A stretch of DNA of 64,000 nucleotides from Zopfochytrium polystomum (taxonomy: Eukaryota > Chytridiomycota > Chytridiomycetes > Chytridiales > Chytridiaceae). Below the pieces are notes generated by a model. It was not told where the DNA came from and did not search any database. It saw only the letters and a list, made by a program, of their open reading frames with translations. Shown piece by piece: positions 42,243-54,223 of this stretch. The stretch's first letter is position 1; each line of letters opens with the position of its first letter. The position numbers and the translations under genes were made by a program. The stretch is taken from the NCBI GenBank assembly GCA_025765615.1, contig JAIVFJ010000001.1:496001-560000 (forward strand), read 5' to 3'.

Positions 42243-44028
42243 TTAAGCCACCCCCAACACGACGACGATGGTCCCAAAAACGGCTGCCGCTGACAAAGCG
42301 CCAAGCAACCCACGCCAGCCGCCACCATGGGAAATACGCTCCGCCGATGATGCCGAGCCGCCAGACGCCTGCACCAACTCCGTCCTTCCCTTCCCCAGCG
42401 CGAAGCCGATTCGCCTCTCGCCATAATCAAAGACGGTGTAGTACCGCCGCAACAGCGTGTTCCCCAGCACGAGCACGCTCGAGTTTCTGAACGCCGCAAA
42501 CCCCAGCACGCAGACGCTCTGCCCGAGATCCACGACGTAGTCTTCGGCGCCGAGGAGCAGCGTCGCAGGAGCGCCGGATGTCCCCAGCGTGAGCGACACG
42601 CGCGGCGCGTTCGATGGTATCGCGCAAGGCACCTGGTATAGGCTAGACGTCCCGATTGTCCGCCGCGTAGCGTTCGGGTACGAGCTGCCGAGCAGGCTGA
42701 CGACCGACTCGGGCACCAGCGCCAGCGATGTGCCCGTGTCCACGAACGCCAACGTCCCCGCCGGGAACGCCACGCGAGTGCTTGTATCTGCTGATGCCGC
42801 CGCCGCCGCCGCCGCCTCCACCCGGAACATGCTCGCCGGAACCGCCCAGCTGCTTGTTCCACTGAACAAGGGGATCCACAGCGGCGTCGCACTGGGATCC
42901 GCAAAGTACGTCTCGTTGTACCCGCCAAAGGTCAGCACCGCGTGCGTCTCGCCCGGCGCCACGTAGTACCCAAATTGACGGTTCGCGACGATGCCGGCGT
43001 CGATCATGGCGCTGAAGACCGGCTTGTTGTAAAACATGGAGAGGTCGCCGCCCGAAGCGTTTGCGGGTATTGACGGGGGAAAGCCGAGACCAACGATGCC
43101 GTCAATGTCGTTGGCGGTCTTGGCGGACCGTGGCGTATATGTTCGGACGGACGAGAACTCGACGTTCGCGAGGGTAAAGTTGGCGATGGTGATTGTGTCG
43201 AATGCGTTGACTCCAGTGACGTTCGTACCGTCCGCATCTGAGTCAGCGAGCGGACGAAGGTTAGTGAGGGGCAACGCAGCTGGTTTTGATTTGAGTCCCT
43301 ACAGCTGTCGGCCGTGGTATATTTGCCAGGCTTATACGTAGAACTCGCAGACTGGTTGTACAGCTGAGGGGACGATTTGCACGCCTGAGTATTTGATAAG
43401 TTAGTTTTTGTCAACGAAGTAGCCGTCGGTTGGGGCACTTGCCGGGCTGGTACATTCTGTCGAAAGTACCCAAAAGTCGGAGGAGCCTGCGGCCGGAAAA
43501 GCAAAGGAGTGAGAATAAACTCCCATCATTGCGAGCAGTTTGAATCCTACCAGTATCATACAGCACCCGAAACGTCTGTGGAGGAGTTCCGACGCTTATA
43601 GAGCCATAAAACTAGTATCATTCCGGTTAAACCGATTCTAACTTGCCGATACTCACTTCGTTGGCCGTGAAAGCTTGCGGCGGGGCTAAAATGTCGGATC
43701 CAGATGCAGCTATCCTGTCGTTTTCGAAGAGCAGATCTCGGAGCGCAGCGCGGGGGTGATGTGACGCAGAAACGGCAGTCAGCTCCACGCTGCGATCGTG
43801 CCGCAGTTCGGTTTGTTAGAAACGTGAAGAGTGGTCCCGAATTGTTTGTGGGGGAGATTGCTGCACCCGCAACTGCCTCACCTGAGCAGCGGCGATGAGG
43901 AAGGAGACTGAGCCGACTGCGTGGTCGAGCCGGTCGCCTGGACGGTAGCGACAAGCAAGGCGACGGCGGCAGCAACGACCGCCAGCCCAACTCGTCCTCC
44001 TGGATGCGGGCGAGACAGTCCCGCCATG
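42243..44028 (-). CDS. Pepsin-like aspartic protease 3 (A1, probable GPI anchor)
   Basis: Exon 1 44028-43882 encodes a signal peptide (VGLAVVAAAVALLVATVQA). Exon 2 carries the propeptide VELTAVSASHHPRAALRDLL to AASGSD and FTANE. Then ISVGTPPQTFRVLYDTG, a phase-1 intron in the Gly codon, and SSDFWVLSTECTS. Main exon from DADGTNVTGVNAFDTITI to the stop at 42243; second site AFVDTGTSLALVPE; ending TLLRRYYTVFDYGERRIGFALGKG, then Ser-rich and AAAVFGTIVVVLGVA (GPI-type). An Ala-rich insert ([11 protein letters not shown]) precedes the second site. Only minor uncertainty at the junctions; this copy shows no certain frameshift in the catalytic exons. Best preserved of the five. Confidence 0.88.
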
Positions 44029-44253
44029 TGCAGACCCAGGGGGGGGCAGTGTCTCGCCGTCGCCTTTGCTTTTATTTCCTTCCTCGACAATTCGACAGTT
44101 TATGTCAAGATGGAAGGAGCCCTTTGGACAAAGATGGAAGGGCAGCGGATTTGGGATTTGGGACCACGCTTCGCTTTGATGGGAAGGAAAAATGCCGCCG
44201 CATTCGGCAATCATTTGATCGCTTGTCTGTCTCTCTGTCTCTCTCTCTCGCTG

Positions 44254-44284
<31 letters not shown>

Positions 44285-45195
44285 GTCTGTTACCCTGTCT
44301 AATCGATCATTTGTTTTTTTCCTTGTCAAACGTAGAAAAGAGGGCCGTCTTATCTGCACAGCGAGCATCATTTGGAACAGAGACTTCAGTTCGGACTCCA
44401 AGTTGTTACTGTACCATATTTGCAGTGCCAATTGCACCAACGAAGTTATTATTTATTAATTTTCTACAGAGTCTTCAAGTTGGCGCTGTAGGAAACGTGC
44501 GACAGAAACAACTTTATGGTGCGTTAAACAAGTCGGTGTGATTCTTCGCTGTGTTTGCTCTTGATCATTCACATGGAAGCGACCTTGCACAATTTTCTCC
44601 AGGAATCGCCTCCTATCGTCGGATTTACCCGCCAAGCTCGCCGATCTGGCGGGCTTGCGGTTTCATTCGGACGCTGGTGCGGGTTGCGTTGCCTCGCAGT
44701 TTCCCAACTCCGGACAAACTCGGACCATATGTGCCAGCTCAGAATGTTCCGTTACATCGTGAAGGAGCTGGGGCCCTGGAGCGGGAGTGAGTAAATATCG
44801 AAGCAGTTAGTATCCACTCATCACGCTTTCGTTCTGGGGTTGTTGAAGTGCGATACTCAAGTCGAATTTCTTCTCCTACACCAACGTTCCGAGCCTTCCT
44901 CCTGCAATCATATTCGTCCAACCTCGTCTAAGCAGATTACAGGCGTTTTGCAAGATTGCTTGTTCAATAACGTCCAACGTTTACTTGGATTTGTAGGGTG
45001 ATGGGAGTTCTCAACAAAGGCACTAAAGCGGCAGAAGTAAAAGCAGCTGTAAATATATTGAATACAAGCTGAAAAATTCGGCGAAACTGGCCCGACGAAA
45101 CTGTTCCGCAATGGATTTGGGACTCTTCCTGTCACGTGGACGGCTCCTAGTTCCGCCTCTCTTTTTTTGCATTTTGTGTTAATTTTGCGTTAGCC
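44029..45195. other. Intergenic region
   Basis: Contains (TC)n/TCTG low complexity at 44222-44290. AT-rich elsewhere, no gene recognised. Includes the promoter of protease 3 (left) and of the dehydrogenase (right). Confidence 0.5.
44222..44295. repeat. TCTG/TC low-complexity tract
   Basis: Imperfect CTCT and CTGT tract, 194 bases upstream of the protease 3 start codon. Confidence 0.85.
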
Positions 45196-46785
45196 ATGGG
45201 GGTGTCATTCAGCCGCGACTTGGACAACAAGGACCTCAGGTGAGATGATGGGATGACGAGCTAGAGCAGCCCTACGGTGAGCGAGAGGGGGTTCGTGAGA
45301 TTGCCTTTGCATTTGAGCTTGTGCGCTTATATGCGGAGCGGGCACTACCAGTCCAGTGGACGTTGGTTGGGTCCACTGGGCGGCCAGGCAGACACAAACC
45401 ATCCTGGGGAGTCGACGGCACGGAGGCGTTGGGGTGCCCTCGTGATCCGAGCATCCCTCCCCTCACGCCACCATTCCTTCACCTCTCATTCTCTCACAAC
45501 ACTCTTCCGCTCACCTACATTGGCCCCCCAACATCGGAACAAAAACGACCATTAGGGGAAAGACTGTCGTCATAACCGGCTGTGATACAGGATTCGGCCG
45601 CGCCACGACACTTGCCCTCCTCTCGCGCGGCGTCTCCGTCTATGCAGGTTGCCTCACACAGCAAGGTAAGATCAGACGTTCGGAGAGTATGCTGACCAGC
45701 GTCGTGACGAGGGATCATCCACTACAATGAATCATACCATGATCGACGTGCCTAACCCGCCGACATCTTGTTGACCAACCCCCGCCACCCAATTCACCGA
45801 AATTGGAACACAACACTCCCAGGAATTGCCTCTTTGTCCGAGACGTGCTCCGCCAATATCCAGAAGTACCCCGGCAAACTCGTTGCACTGTATCTCGACG
45901 TTACGAGCGATGAGTCCGTCAAGACTTTTACTGATGTAGTGAAGGCTGACGTCCCTGAGGGCATTTTGTGAGTTCGGCAGGATCCAATGCTTCTGTGTTC
46001 GAACGATCTATCGATAGTTAACCGTGACTTTCACTCTTGCTTTCTTAAAAGTGCTTTAGTGAACAACGCTGGGATCCTTTCGATCGGCCCGCTCGAAGTG
46101 ACACCTTTCGCCACCCAGAAGGCCGTCTTCGAAGTCAACTACTTTGGAACGCTGCGCATGCTATACGCCCTCCTGCCGTCGCTCCGCGACTACGTCCGCA
46201 CCCACTGCACTGTGACTGCGGCCAGCGTCCGCCCGCGCATCGTCAATGTAGCCTCCGTTGCCGGCCGTTTGTCCGGTTCCAGGCATGCTCGCCTACAGCG
46301 CCAGCAAAAACGCCGTTCGCGCCGCCACAGAAGCGCTCCGCGTCGAAGTCGCCGCCCACGGTATCGACGCCGTGCTCATCGAGCCGTTCTACGCCCTGTC
46401 GCCCATGCTCACCGCCGGAACCATCGACCGCGCCCTCATCGCAAACTACGCCAACGCAGACCAGGAAGTGCGCGACGCATACCCGCCGCCGAGGCGGGCA
46501 GAGGGGACTGGCACGGAGAACCGCGGTGGCGGCGCCAATTTGGCTTTCGTCGCCACCCAGCTGACGTCGCCGCTGTCTATCCAGCCTGCGTACGTCGTCA
46601 AGTTTATTGAGCGCGCTGTCGTCGCTGTGCGCCCACCCCGACGCTACCTCGTTGGCGCCGCCGCGTGGATTCTTGTTGCGTTTCAGTCTATTACGCCGCC
46701 GTGGCTGACTGAGTGGGTCACGTCTATTTTGCAGGGTGATTTGATTGCTCGGAATCGGCCTGCTCCAAGAAGGCGTATCGCTTGA
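45196..46785 (+). CDS. Short-chain dehydrogenase/reductase, RDH/HSD-like
   Basis: NAD(P)-dependent oxidoreductase with a Rossmann fold. Exons 45196-45239, then from GGGAAAGACTG (about 45555) to GCAAG (45665), GAATTGCC (about 45823) to ATTTT (45967), and TGCTTTAG (about 46052) to 46785. Motifs: cofactor loop TGCDTGFG (the D/S-GFG form seen in retinol/17-beta-HSD-type SDRs), NNAG in LVNNAGILSIG, catalytic YSASK with upstream IVNVASVAGRLS. The C-terminal part has a hydrophobic helix (YLVGAAAWILVAFQSI), so membrane association is likely. A frame break at about 46271 (CC must lose a C) restores GRLSVPGMLAYSASK. Substrate unknown. AlkB-like gene follows 305 bases downstream on the same strand. Confidence 0.88.
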
Positions 46786-47090
46786 GAGCTGCAGCGTGTG
46801 GATTTGGATTTGGATTTTGGGCTGAGAGTGACCGAGCGTGGGGCTTAACTTTAGTATTTCGGTTCTATTTCCCCATCGGGCTTCCGGTCGGAGTGCCTCA
46901 TAGAGCTTGACTTTCTTTTCCTCGGCTTTCCGTTCCCACTGCGCGCAGCTGTTGCCCATTCAGGGCTTTCTTCTTTCTTCTTGAGTGAACTTGAAATCAA
47001 TGGAGTGAAGGCACAGTTTCCACCCAAAAATCCTGAACTTTGCCGAACGTTCAACGGACCACACCAGCACCCATTTCGATCCTACCCCGA
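46786..47090. other. Intergenic, dehydrogenase to AlkB
   Basis: 305 bases with no gene; terminator of the dehydrogenase and promoter of the AlkB-like gene. Confidence 0.5.
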
Positions 47091-47738
47091 ATGGACAAAA
47101 TCCGCGGCCTCGCGCTCCTCCCAGACTTCATCACCCCGTCGCAAGAGCGCCACCTCGCCGCCCTCATCGAGGCGCAGGAATGGGGCATGGACCTCAAACG
47201 CCGCACGCAGCACTACGGCTACAAGTACGGCTACCGCACCCGACGGCTGGACCCGGCACCGCCCATCCCGGAATGGCTGCTGCCCACGACGGGATGCGTC
47301 CAGAACGCGGTGGCCGAAGCCGCAGCAGCCGCGCCCCGCACCCGGAGCGGGGGCCGCCGCCGCCGCCCCAGCCCGATTCGACCAGGTCATCGTCAACGAG
47401 TACAAATCGGGCCAGTGCATCACGCGGCACGTCGACTCGCCGCAGTGCTTTGGCGACACGATCGCATCGCTGTCGATGGGCGCGGACTGCGTCATGACGT
47501 TTTCGCGGGCAGGGGCGGCAGACAAGCCGGTGAACGCTGCTGCTGCCGCAGCGGTCGCTGCTGGTGCTGGCCGGTGAGGCGCGGCGGTCGTGGGCCCACG
47601 AGATCCCAGATCCCGGCGGGGCAGGACTTTGCCGGGGGAACCCTCGGCAAACGAGTCTCGGTGACGTGGCGCGTCGCGTTGGAAGCGAGAACAGGGAAGC
47701 AGCAGACCAGGATTAAGGATTTTTATAAGAAGGTCTAA
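47091..47738 (+). CDS. AlkB-like 2-oxoglutarate/Fe(II) dioxygenase (frameshifted)
   Basis: Oxidative nucleic-acid (or protein) demethylase fold. Intronless, about 215 residues. N-terminus MDKIRGLALLPDFITPSQER; substrate lid region HYGYKYGYRTRRLD; iron ligands in RHVDS (HxD) and SWAHEI (distal His); 2-oxoglutarate arginines in RVSVTWR near the C-terminus. The order and spacing match AlkB homologues of the ALKBH4/6/7-like short type. The three pieces are in different frames: breaks near 47360 and near 47570 each need a one-base correction. No targeting signal seen. Could demethylate tRNA, DNA or protein; not decidable. Confidence 0.8.
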   Translation: MDKIRGLALLPDFITPSQERHLAALIEAQEWGMDLKRRTQHYGYKYGYRTRRLDPAPPIPEWLLPTTGCVQNAVAEAAAAAPRTRSGGRRRRPSPIRPGHRQRVQIGPVHHAARRLAAVLWRHDRIAVDGRGLRHDVFAGRGGRQAGERCCCRSGRCWCWPVRRGGRGPTRSQIPAGQDFAGGTLGKRVSVTWRVALEARTGKQQTRIKDFYKKV

Positions 47739-48089
47739 AATGATGATTATTCGGAAACATAGTACGAGCCGATCTCAACTGACGCCTTGCAGCGATCGTT
47801 CGGCGCAGGCTTTCTTCAACTTTCACTCGGAGCGTATATTGTGTAAAAATAGTGAAGGGTTTCACAAGCAACTGTGGTTCAGTGGTTGAATTATCGCCCG
47901 CCATGCGATAGACCCGCGCTGGTCCTGCAATTGCAGATGCTCTTTTCCTTGGTCACTAAATTCGCTTTTTATCTCTTCGACTGATCTACAGGAGCAAATA
48001 AAACTAAGTCCTATTTGAATACATAAAATAGTCTTTTTCGAGCTACAAAACCCTGCCTAAATCCCACGAACCACGAACACCGTCTGATT
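47739..48089. other. Convergent intergenic region with tRNA-like element
   Basis: 351 bases between the AlkB-like gene and the dsRNA-binding protein gene, which converge here. The only feature is the tRNA-Gly-like element. Confidence 0.6.
47868..47935 (+). tRNA. tRNA-Gly(GCC)-like gene with damaged T arm
   Basis: Starts GCAACTG TG GTTCAGTGGTTGAAT (A box and D arm of tRNA-Gly). The anticodon stem ATCGC/GCGAT is perfect, with loop CCGCCAT, giving anticodon GCC. The 3' CAATTGC pairs 6 of 7 with the acceptor 5' strand. The T arm (CGCGCTGGTCCTGC) lacks the TTCGA loop and its 3' stem, so the element is about five bases short: a pseudogene or an assembly gap. Confidence 0.6.
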
Positions 48090-48449
48090 TTACCTCCTCC
48101 GCTTGATATTGTTGTATCCGTCTCCACTGCCGCCACTGTAGCTACGTCCACCTCCGCTGCCGCCGCCAATATTTCCCCTCTCGCCGCCGCCACCAGCCGT
48201 AGTTGTTGCTGCTGGAGAAACTGGTGCCGACTCCGCTCTCTCCACGGCTTCCTCCACCGCTCACGCTGCCAACTCCACCGCTGCGCATTTGCAACTGCAG
48301 TTGGCGCTGCTGCACTTGCATCTGTATTTGTTGGAGCTGGGTCGCCGTCATCAGTGGCTGCATCGGCGGCGGCTGCGCCTGCATTTGCTGAGGCACGCTT
48401 ACTCCACCGAGAACAGCTGCCGCCGCAGCTGCCGCCTGCGACATCACGA

Positions 48450-48480
<31 letters not shown>

Positions 48481-51400
48481 TTGCTGCAGCATCTGGTTCA
48501 CCAGCTGTTGCATTTGCGATTGCTGCATCGACGTGCCCTGCACTTGTGGGAGGATGTTCATGGGCATCACGGCCGACATTTGCGTCTGCGGCTGCGCCAA
48601 GGGTTGCGGCTGCATTTGCTGCGCCATTTGTAACGGCTGCAATACGGGCTGAAAAGAAGCGAGCGGCGACATCACTGGCTGCGTTTGCTGCGCCAGCTGT
48701 GTCATCATGGTGGCGGCCGCCTGCATCTGCATCAAGTGCGGCTGAAGCAGCAGTGCCTGTTGTTGCTGTTGCTGCTGTGCCTGTTGGATCGGAGCTTGCG
48801 ACAGCAGTTGCTGGTGGAGAAGCAGTTGTGCCTGCAAAAGTTGCTGCGGCTGCGTAACCTGCTGCTGTGAGTGCATCGCCACCATGCCCGCGGCAATGCT
48901 CGTGTTCATAGGTTGCTGCAAAGCCTGCATCCCCATCGCCTGCGGCACGAATCCCCCCGGCGTACTTGCTGCCGTCAGAATCATCTTCTGAGAACCAGGT
49001 TGGGCCTGCCGCCGCTGCCCTGGGTTGGATGCGTTCTGTCCCGTCGCAAATCGGGATTGGCCGCTCTGCCCGCGACTGTTTGGGCTGAAACGACTGGCAA
49101 CGCCTTCTTGCTGATTGAAGTTCTTGTTTAAGTAGCCGCGGCGGGTGGCTTGAGACTCTGCCCTGTCTGCGGATCTCTGTTGGAACCGATTGAAGGTCAC
49201 GTTCGGCTGCGGTTGGTGATGATCGGACTGAGCGTTCGAGCCGAATGATTCACTTCGGTAGTTGGTTCGTTTCCGTGCTGTTGGCTCCTCTTCGAGCTCC
49301 ATCGAGTTGTTAATGGATTCGCCCAGTCGAAGACCTTCGCCCTCCTCGCCATCTTCCAACTCGTTTTCTGGTGTCGGGGGCTTTGGCGGCAAACTGAAGC
49401 TAGGTCGTATCGTGGGCTGCGGGGGCGAAGAAACACCGGGCATCGCCTCCGGCAGCGATTCAGGCTTCGCCTCCGGAAGGGAATGGCCCCTCGACAGAGC
49501 AGAGACGGCTCGAGCCGCAACGGCGGCGGCAGAGATCTTCGCCTCGGCGCGGGTGAGGAATTTTCCGTTGCGGTCCGACTTCCAGGCAAGGTCGCCAATT
49601 TGGATTCTGCACTCAAACGGAGCGTTTTCAGTGTAAGTCACCTGCAGCTTGGCCTTCTGGCGCTGGCTAAATTCGTTCAGGATCGACATATCATTCTTCT
49701 TCACTTCGGAGGGTTTTTGGAGCGGTTCGACTCCAAAATACTCACACGCGTACTGGGATGTGTTTGAGATTTGGGTGGGGTGTGTGAAAAAGCCAATATA
49801 AGTGGGACGCAGGATTGGACAAACGATCAGTCAGTTCAAAGTGAAGGTATGAAGGCATATTATGGAATTTTGGAGCACACCTTGGCCGCCTCCTCTTTGG
49901 CTTGTCCTTTCCTCCGGTGCAAAAGCTTGGTGATAAACTTGAATGTTTTGTCGGAGCGGCGGACGGTGACAGTAGCGGAGTAGCCAGCTCCAGCGTAGAG
50001 CTTCATGTCACAGTCGAGAATTACTTTGGTTTTTTGAGACCAGTGGTACAATGCAGTAAAGTAGTCGTTGACCATCTCCTGCTGAGCTGTCTCTGTCTTC
50101 TGCCGCTTTACTGGTTGACGATCTTCGCCCGGCTCGAGCTCGTCCGTGTCTTGGTTTGGCACTTGCGGGACCGATCCAGTCACAGCAGCGTTTGCATATC
50201 GCTGCAAAAACACAAGTGCGAGACGAGCGACATCTTGTTTCGCCTGTTCAGCAGTTGTACAAGGAGTTCGACATTCGAGCACAAGGTCCAGGACTGACAA
50301 TTTGGCCAAGTACATTACGACATTGTCCTCTCCGACGCTCGTTGAGACGAGAAAGTTGAGCTCTTCGTGGCGTGGGAGGTTCGAGTTCAAGTAGTCTTGC
50401 AGCAGAGCAATGTGATCAGTAACGCTTGAGGGAGCAGTCGTAGCGACGGTGGCTTCGCCGTGGGCTTCTGGCAGGGAGGTGGCTGTGGCAATCGACTTCA
50501 GCGCGTCAAGGCCCTCCACAGTTGCGATAAAGACCCGCAAATCGCTTCGCTTGGACCGAGAGGATTCGGAAAGCGTCACGGAGCATCCGCTGACGAGCAA
50601 GTTGACAAGATGTGCAGCGAGTTCCGTCGACAGCGCAAGCATGCGCCGAAGCTTCCTGAGGGTGACATGAAGACCTTTTGACGAGGATTTCGAGACAGCC
50701 TTGCGCTTTGCCTTATTGAGAAGTGTGTCGTAGGCTCGGGGAAGCGACTGCCGGAGTTCTTGGGCCTCTTTCGGCGAGAGGAACAGAACATAGTGCGACG
50801 CAAGGCAGACGAATGCATCCGGGGTCTCCAGCCTCTTCGGGACCAGAAACTGCCGCTCGTTTCCGTCATTTGTACTGGTTAGGCTGGTCGCGCTCGCGTT
50901 GTCTCCTGGCACAGCGTCGTTTCTCCCCATGCTGCTGATGAACGCAAACTGGGCGGCAAGTTTTGAGCTTGGCCGCGTCAGGAGGACAAACGCCACGTTT
51001 TTTGGCAGGAGCTTGTGGAGTGCAGCCGCGGTTTTAAGGATGCGCTATTATGCATGTTATGCGAGGCTGTTAGACACAAACAGAGAACCACGAAGAAGAA
51101 AAAAAGCAGGAGACAAACGGAAAGACGCGTCGCGAAAACGCCACTAAGGCCAGGCACACAGACCTGTTCCACAGAACCCTCCAGTTCAAGCAAGTCGCAC
51201 TCGATCGTGTGCAGTCTTCTTGGCCACCGTCCGTTGCCGTCACGGCCGTCGCCTTCATTGTCATCTTCATCGTCGTCGTCGTCGTCGTCATCGCTGTTCT
51301 CTTCTCCATTCAACACAGTCGGTGGATAGAGGCCAGCATCGAGACTGGAGAGGCACGACGCAAAGGGGGAGGAGGCTGCGGCAGAGGAGGAGGAGGATGA

Positions 51401-51594
51401 GGAGGGTTTCTCGGAAAAGAGGATAACGGCAACAGAAGGTGGAAGTATGTGGGCAATGGAATGCGGGATCACCGAGGAACGGACAGGACGATTCCATGGC
51501 GACAGCAAGATGGCACGTCCACAAAGTAGACTGCTCGGAATCGCGGTGGCGACGAGCCTACCGCCGCGTTCGCGATTCGGGAAATGTCTTCCAT
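48090..51594 (-). CDS. Protein with three dsRNA-binding-like domains, Q-rich and RGG-type tail
   Basis: Exons: first from 51594 (MEDISRIANAA...), acidic DDDDDDDDEDDNEGDG segment, ending SVEQ at about 51165; second RILKTAAALHKLLPKN (about 51050) to 49883; third from YACEYFGVEPL (about 49754) to 48090. dsRBD-like 1: ALLQDYLNSNLPRHEELNFL to AKQDVARLALVFLQ. dsRBD 2: VNDYFTALYHWSQKTKVIL to AKEEAAK|YACEYF, split by the last intron. dsRBD 3: ILNEFSQRQKAKLQVTY to AEAKISAAAVAARAV. Then a linker with P-rich motifs, about 300 residues Gln/Met-rich (prion-like), and Gly-rich ERGNIGGGSGGGRSYSGGSG ending IKRRR, reached by one-base correction near 48195. Nuclear RNA-binding role inferred. Domain order recalls NF90-type proteins but no DZF domain is evident. 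Confidence 0.75.
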
Positions 51595-52496
51595 TGCGAC
51601 TGAAACCTAGTGTGGATGTGGCGGTTGGGCTCTTCCATGGGGCCGAGAAAGCCGTGGCGCGGGGTTTGCTTGGAGCGCTAAGGGGTTGGGCACTTTGAGC
51701 AGTTGGTGGGGGAGGCGGCGGAGGTGGAAGGAGGCGGTCGTCACGGGGATCGACGTGACGGTAGGAAGGGTGGACCGGACATCACGCCGAGCCTGGAGAT
51801 GCAGATGGACTTGAGGGTTAGGCGTAACGAGCGGAGATTTTGCAGACCACTACCTCTCACACGGACACAGATGGGAGCGTCGACGACGGCGGAGTGGCCC
51901 CAGCACCAACTGATCTTGTCAGCGACGTTGCGTTCGCAGCACCAGTAGCGGTAGCAGCAACGGCAGAGGTAAAGGCAGCGGCAGAGGCAATGGCAGTGGC
52001 AGTGGCGGTTGTTGTAGTTGCCGTTATTGTGGTCGTCGTTTGGCCGTTGCGCGCTGCTGCCCGTCGTTTGGTGCTGGGACAGGCGCCGTTCCAACTTTTG
52101 TTTTTGCCATCTTGCGTTTTTGGTTTGTTTTCATCATGCTTTGACGTGGTTGCTCCCGCGCCGGAAAATAGTCAGCATAGCCCCTCCCGCCCATCAACGC
52201 TGCCTCCAGCCGCAAGGTGCGCATCGGCGTGGAAGAAGAGTAAACTAAAATGCACAGTGCATGATAACAGGTACGGATTTGAGGATTGGATGTGGTTCTT
52301 TGTTCGTTGTTGTTTTTGAGGACGAAGTCTGTCGGCAAGCATTTTACCCTTTCCCCGAAGGAGCGGTCACATAAGAATGAGGACGCCTTGGATACGAATC
52401 AAACTTTGAAAATGTTCATTGTCATCACTTATAAGAAGGCATGCTTGAGCATTTACTGAAAAAGAAGAAACAGGGATGGAATCGCGTCGCCGCAAA
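51595..52496. other. Intergenic region
   Basis: Divergent start of the dsRBD gene to the right and protease 4 end. A GC-rich imperfect repeat of GGCAG(A/T)GGCA type lies at 51955-52030; the plus-strand Ala/Val ORF over it is not credible as a gene. Confidence 0.5.
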
Positions 52497-54223
52497 TCAC
52501 TGTGCCAGGACAACAAGGCCAGCTGCCAGCACCGCCGCTAAAACAGCGCCTTGGGCCAACCATTGCAGCGGTGGCGGCCGACCGAGCCCCCGGTGTCGGA
52601 GTGGTGGAACCAGGAGTAGTGCCTGTGCCACCTCCGGATCCACTGCCAGGAGTCGTGGCAGTCTTGCCCTTGGCAAGCGTGAAGCCAATCCGCTGCTGGT
52701 CAAAGTCGAAGATTGTGTAGTACTTCTGCAGAAGAGTGTTCCCCAGAACGAAGAGGTTCGACGAGGAGCCGCTTCCCATGAGTCCAATCACGCACGTGTT
52801 GTCGCCAAGGTCCACCACGTAATCTTGGGCGCTCAGCGCAAAGGCATTACCGTTAAAAGTGAAGGTGGCGGTAGGTGCAGAGCTGGGGATAGTGCAGGGG
52901 ACTTGATAGAGGTAAGATCCGCCACCAATCGATTGTCTGGTAGCACCAGGGTACTGGCCTCCAAGGGACGAAAGCACGTAGTCGGGGATCAGGGCAATCG
53001 ATGTACCAGTGTCAATGATTGCGATAGCGCTGGAAGTGAAGCTGGTGCGGTACGATCCAAAGGAGAAGCTATCCATGCCAACACCCCAGGCACCCGCAGA
53101 ACGAACCGTGCTCAATGAAGAGAGCGGAACCCACGTGGGCGTTGCCGTGGAGTCTGCAAAGTAGGCTTCGTTGTATCCGCCGAAGGTCAAAATGGCCGAC
53201 TTGCCGTCGGGTGCGACATAGTGGCTAAACTGGCCCTTGGGGACGACACCAGCGTCAATCATGCTTAGGAAAACGGGCTTGTTCTCGTGGAAACTAGACA
53301 CAGACTGAGACACTTGGAAGCTCATCCCAACGATCCCATCAATGTCATTCGCCGAAGAGGATGAGCGTGCGGTGTACGTGGTGATAACACTGAACTCTGC
53401 ACTGGTGACAGTGTAGTTTGCGAGAGAGATCGTATCAAAAGCATTCGTGCCTGTGACCTCGGTACCGTCCGCGTCTGGAGAGGGATCCATTGGGTTAGCA
53501 CTTGGAAGCTCAACGAAGGCAACGCACATTGGGAACTGGTCGTTGAAGCACCCGCTTTGTATGTTGAGCTGGATGCGCTGTTGAACTTCCTCGGGGCGGT
53601 CAAGCAAGCCTATGACGTGCCGAATCAGCAGAAAGGCCATGGGCAAACCGAGAGATTCTTACAGTGTTGGTGCACCTGCTCGAAAGGACCCAGAAGTCAG
53701 ACGGAGCCCGTGTCAAAGAGCACCTGGAAAGTCTGAGGAGGAGTACCAACGCTGATTGGTCCTCGGTACTGTATAGGAACCAAATGCAATCAGCAACAAT
53801 CCGGTGACAGCTGTTTTTTCGTTCTGTTGGCCATACCGCGTTGATGGTGACGGCTTGAGCCGGTGCAGTAACATCCGTTCCCGACGCATCCATCACGTTT
53901 CGATAGGCCTTGATCAGGTTGCGCATTGCCGTGTACGGGTGCTTGTCCTCGGACACCGCAGTGAGGCGGATACTGGTGAAAGGAGGAGGAAGGGGATCAA
54001 CATTGAGGAAGGCCAGTGCGCTCACGTTTCCACGATCCTGCTATCACAGACTCTGCCTGCTCCCACCAATCCCAACAATCCACCAATCCACCAATCATCC
54101 GACGTCTCTTTCCCCCGCCTCTTACCTGGACAGCCCATCGACGACTTCAAAGGCGGCGGCCACGGGCACGACGGCGTTTGCGACGGTGGCGGCGACAGCC
54201 GCAACGAGACCCAGCAGGACCAT
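52497..54223 (-). CDS. Pepsin-like aspartic protease 4 (A1, probable GPI anchor)
   Basis: Exon 1 from 54223 encodes signal peptide VLLGLVAAVAATVANAVVPV. Propeptide IRLTAVSEDKHPYTAMRNLI to DASGTD. Then ISVGTPPQTFQVLFDTG; unlike the other four there is no intron in the active site and the sequence runs directly into the second half. A CC at about 53704 must lose one C to read DTGSSDFWVLSSRC; otherwise a stop follows immediately. Main exon: DADGTEVTGTNAFDTISL, second site AIIDTGTSIALIPD, late TLLQKYYTIFDFDQQRIGF, then Ser/Thr/Gly/Pro-rich stalk and AVLAAVLAAGLVVLAQ (GPI-type, stop 52497) after one more frame correction near 52555. The stalk is longer than in copies 1-3. Confidence 0.87.

Noticed and set aside
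51840..52319. 159-residue Ala/Val-rich plus-strand ORF
   Set aside because: Built on a GGCAG(A/T)GGCA imperfect repeat, no domain, no splice or promoter logic.
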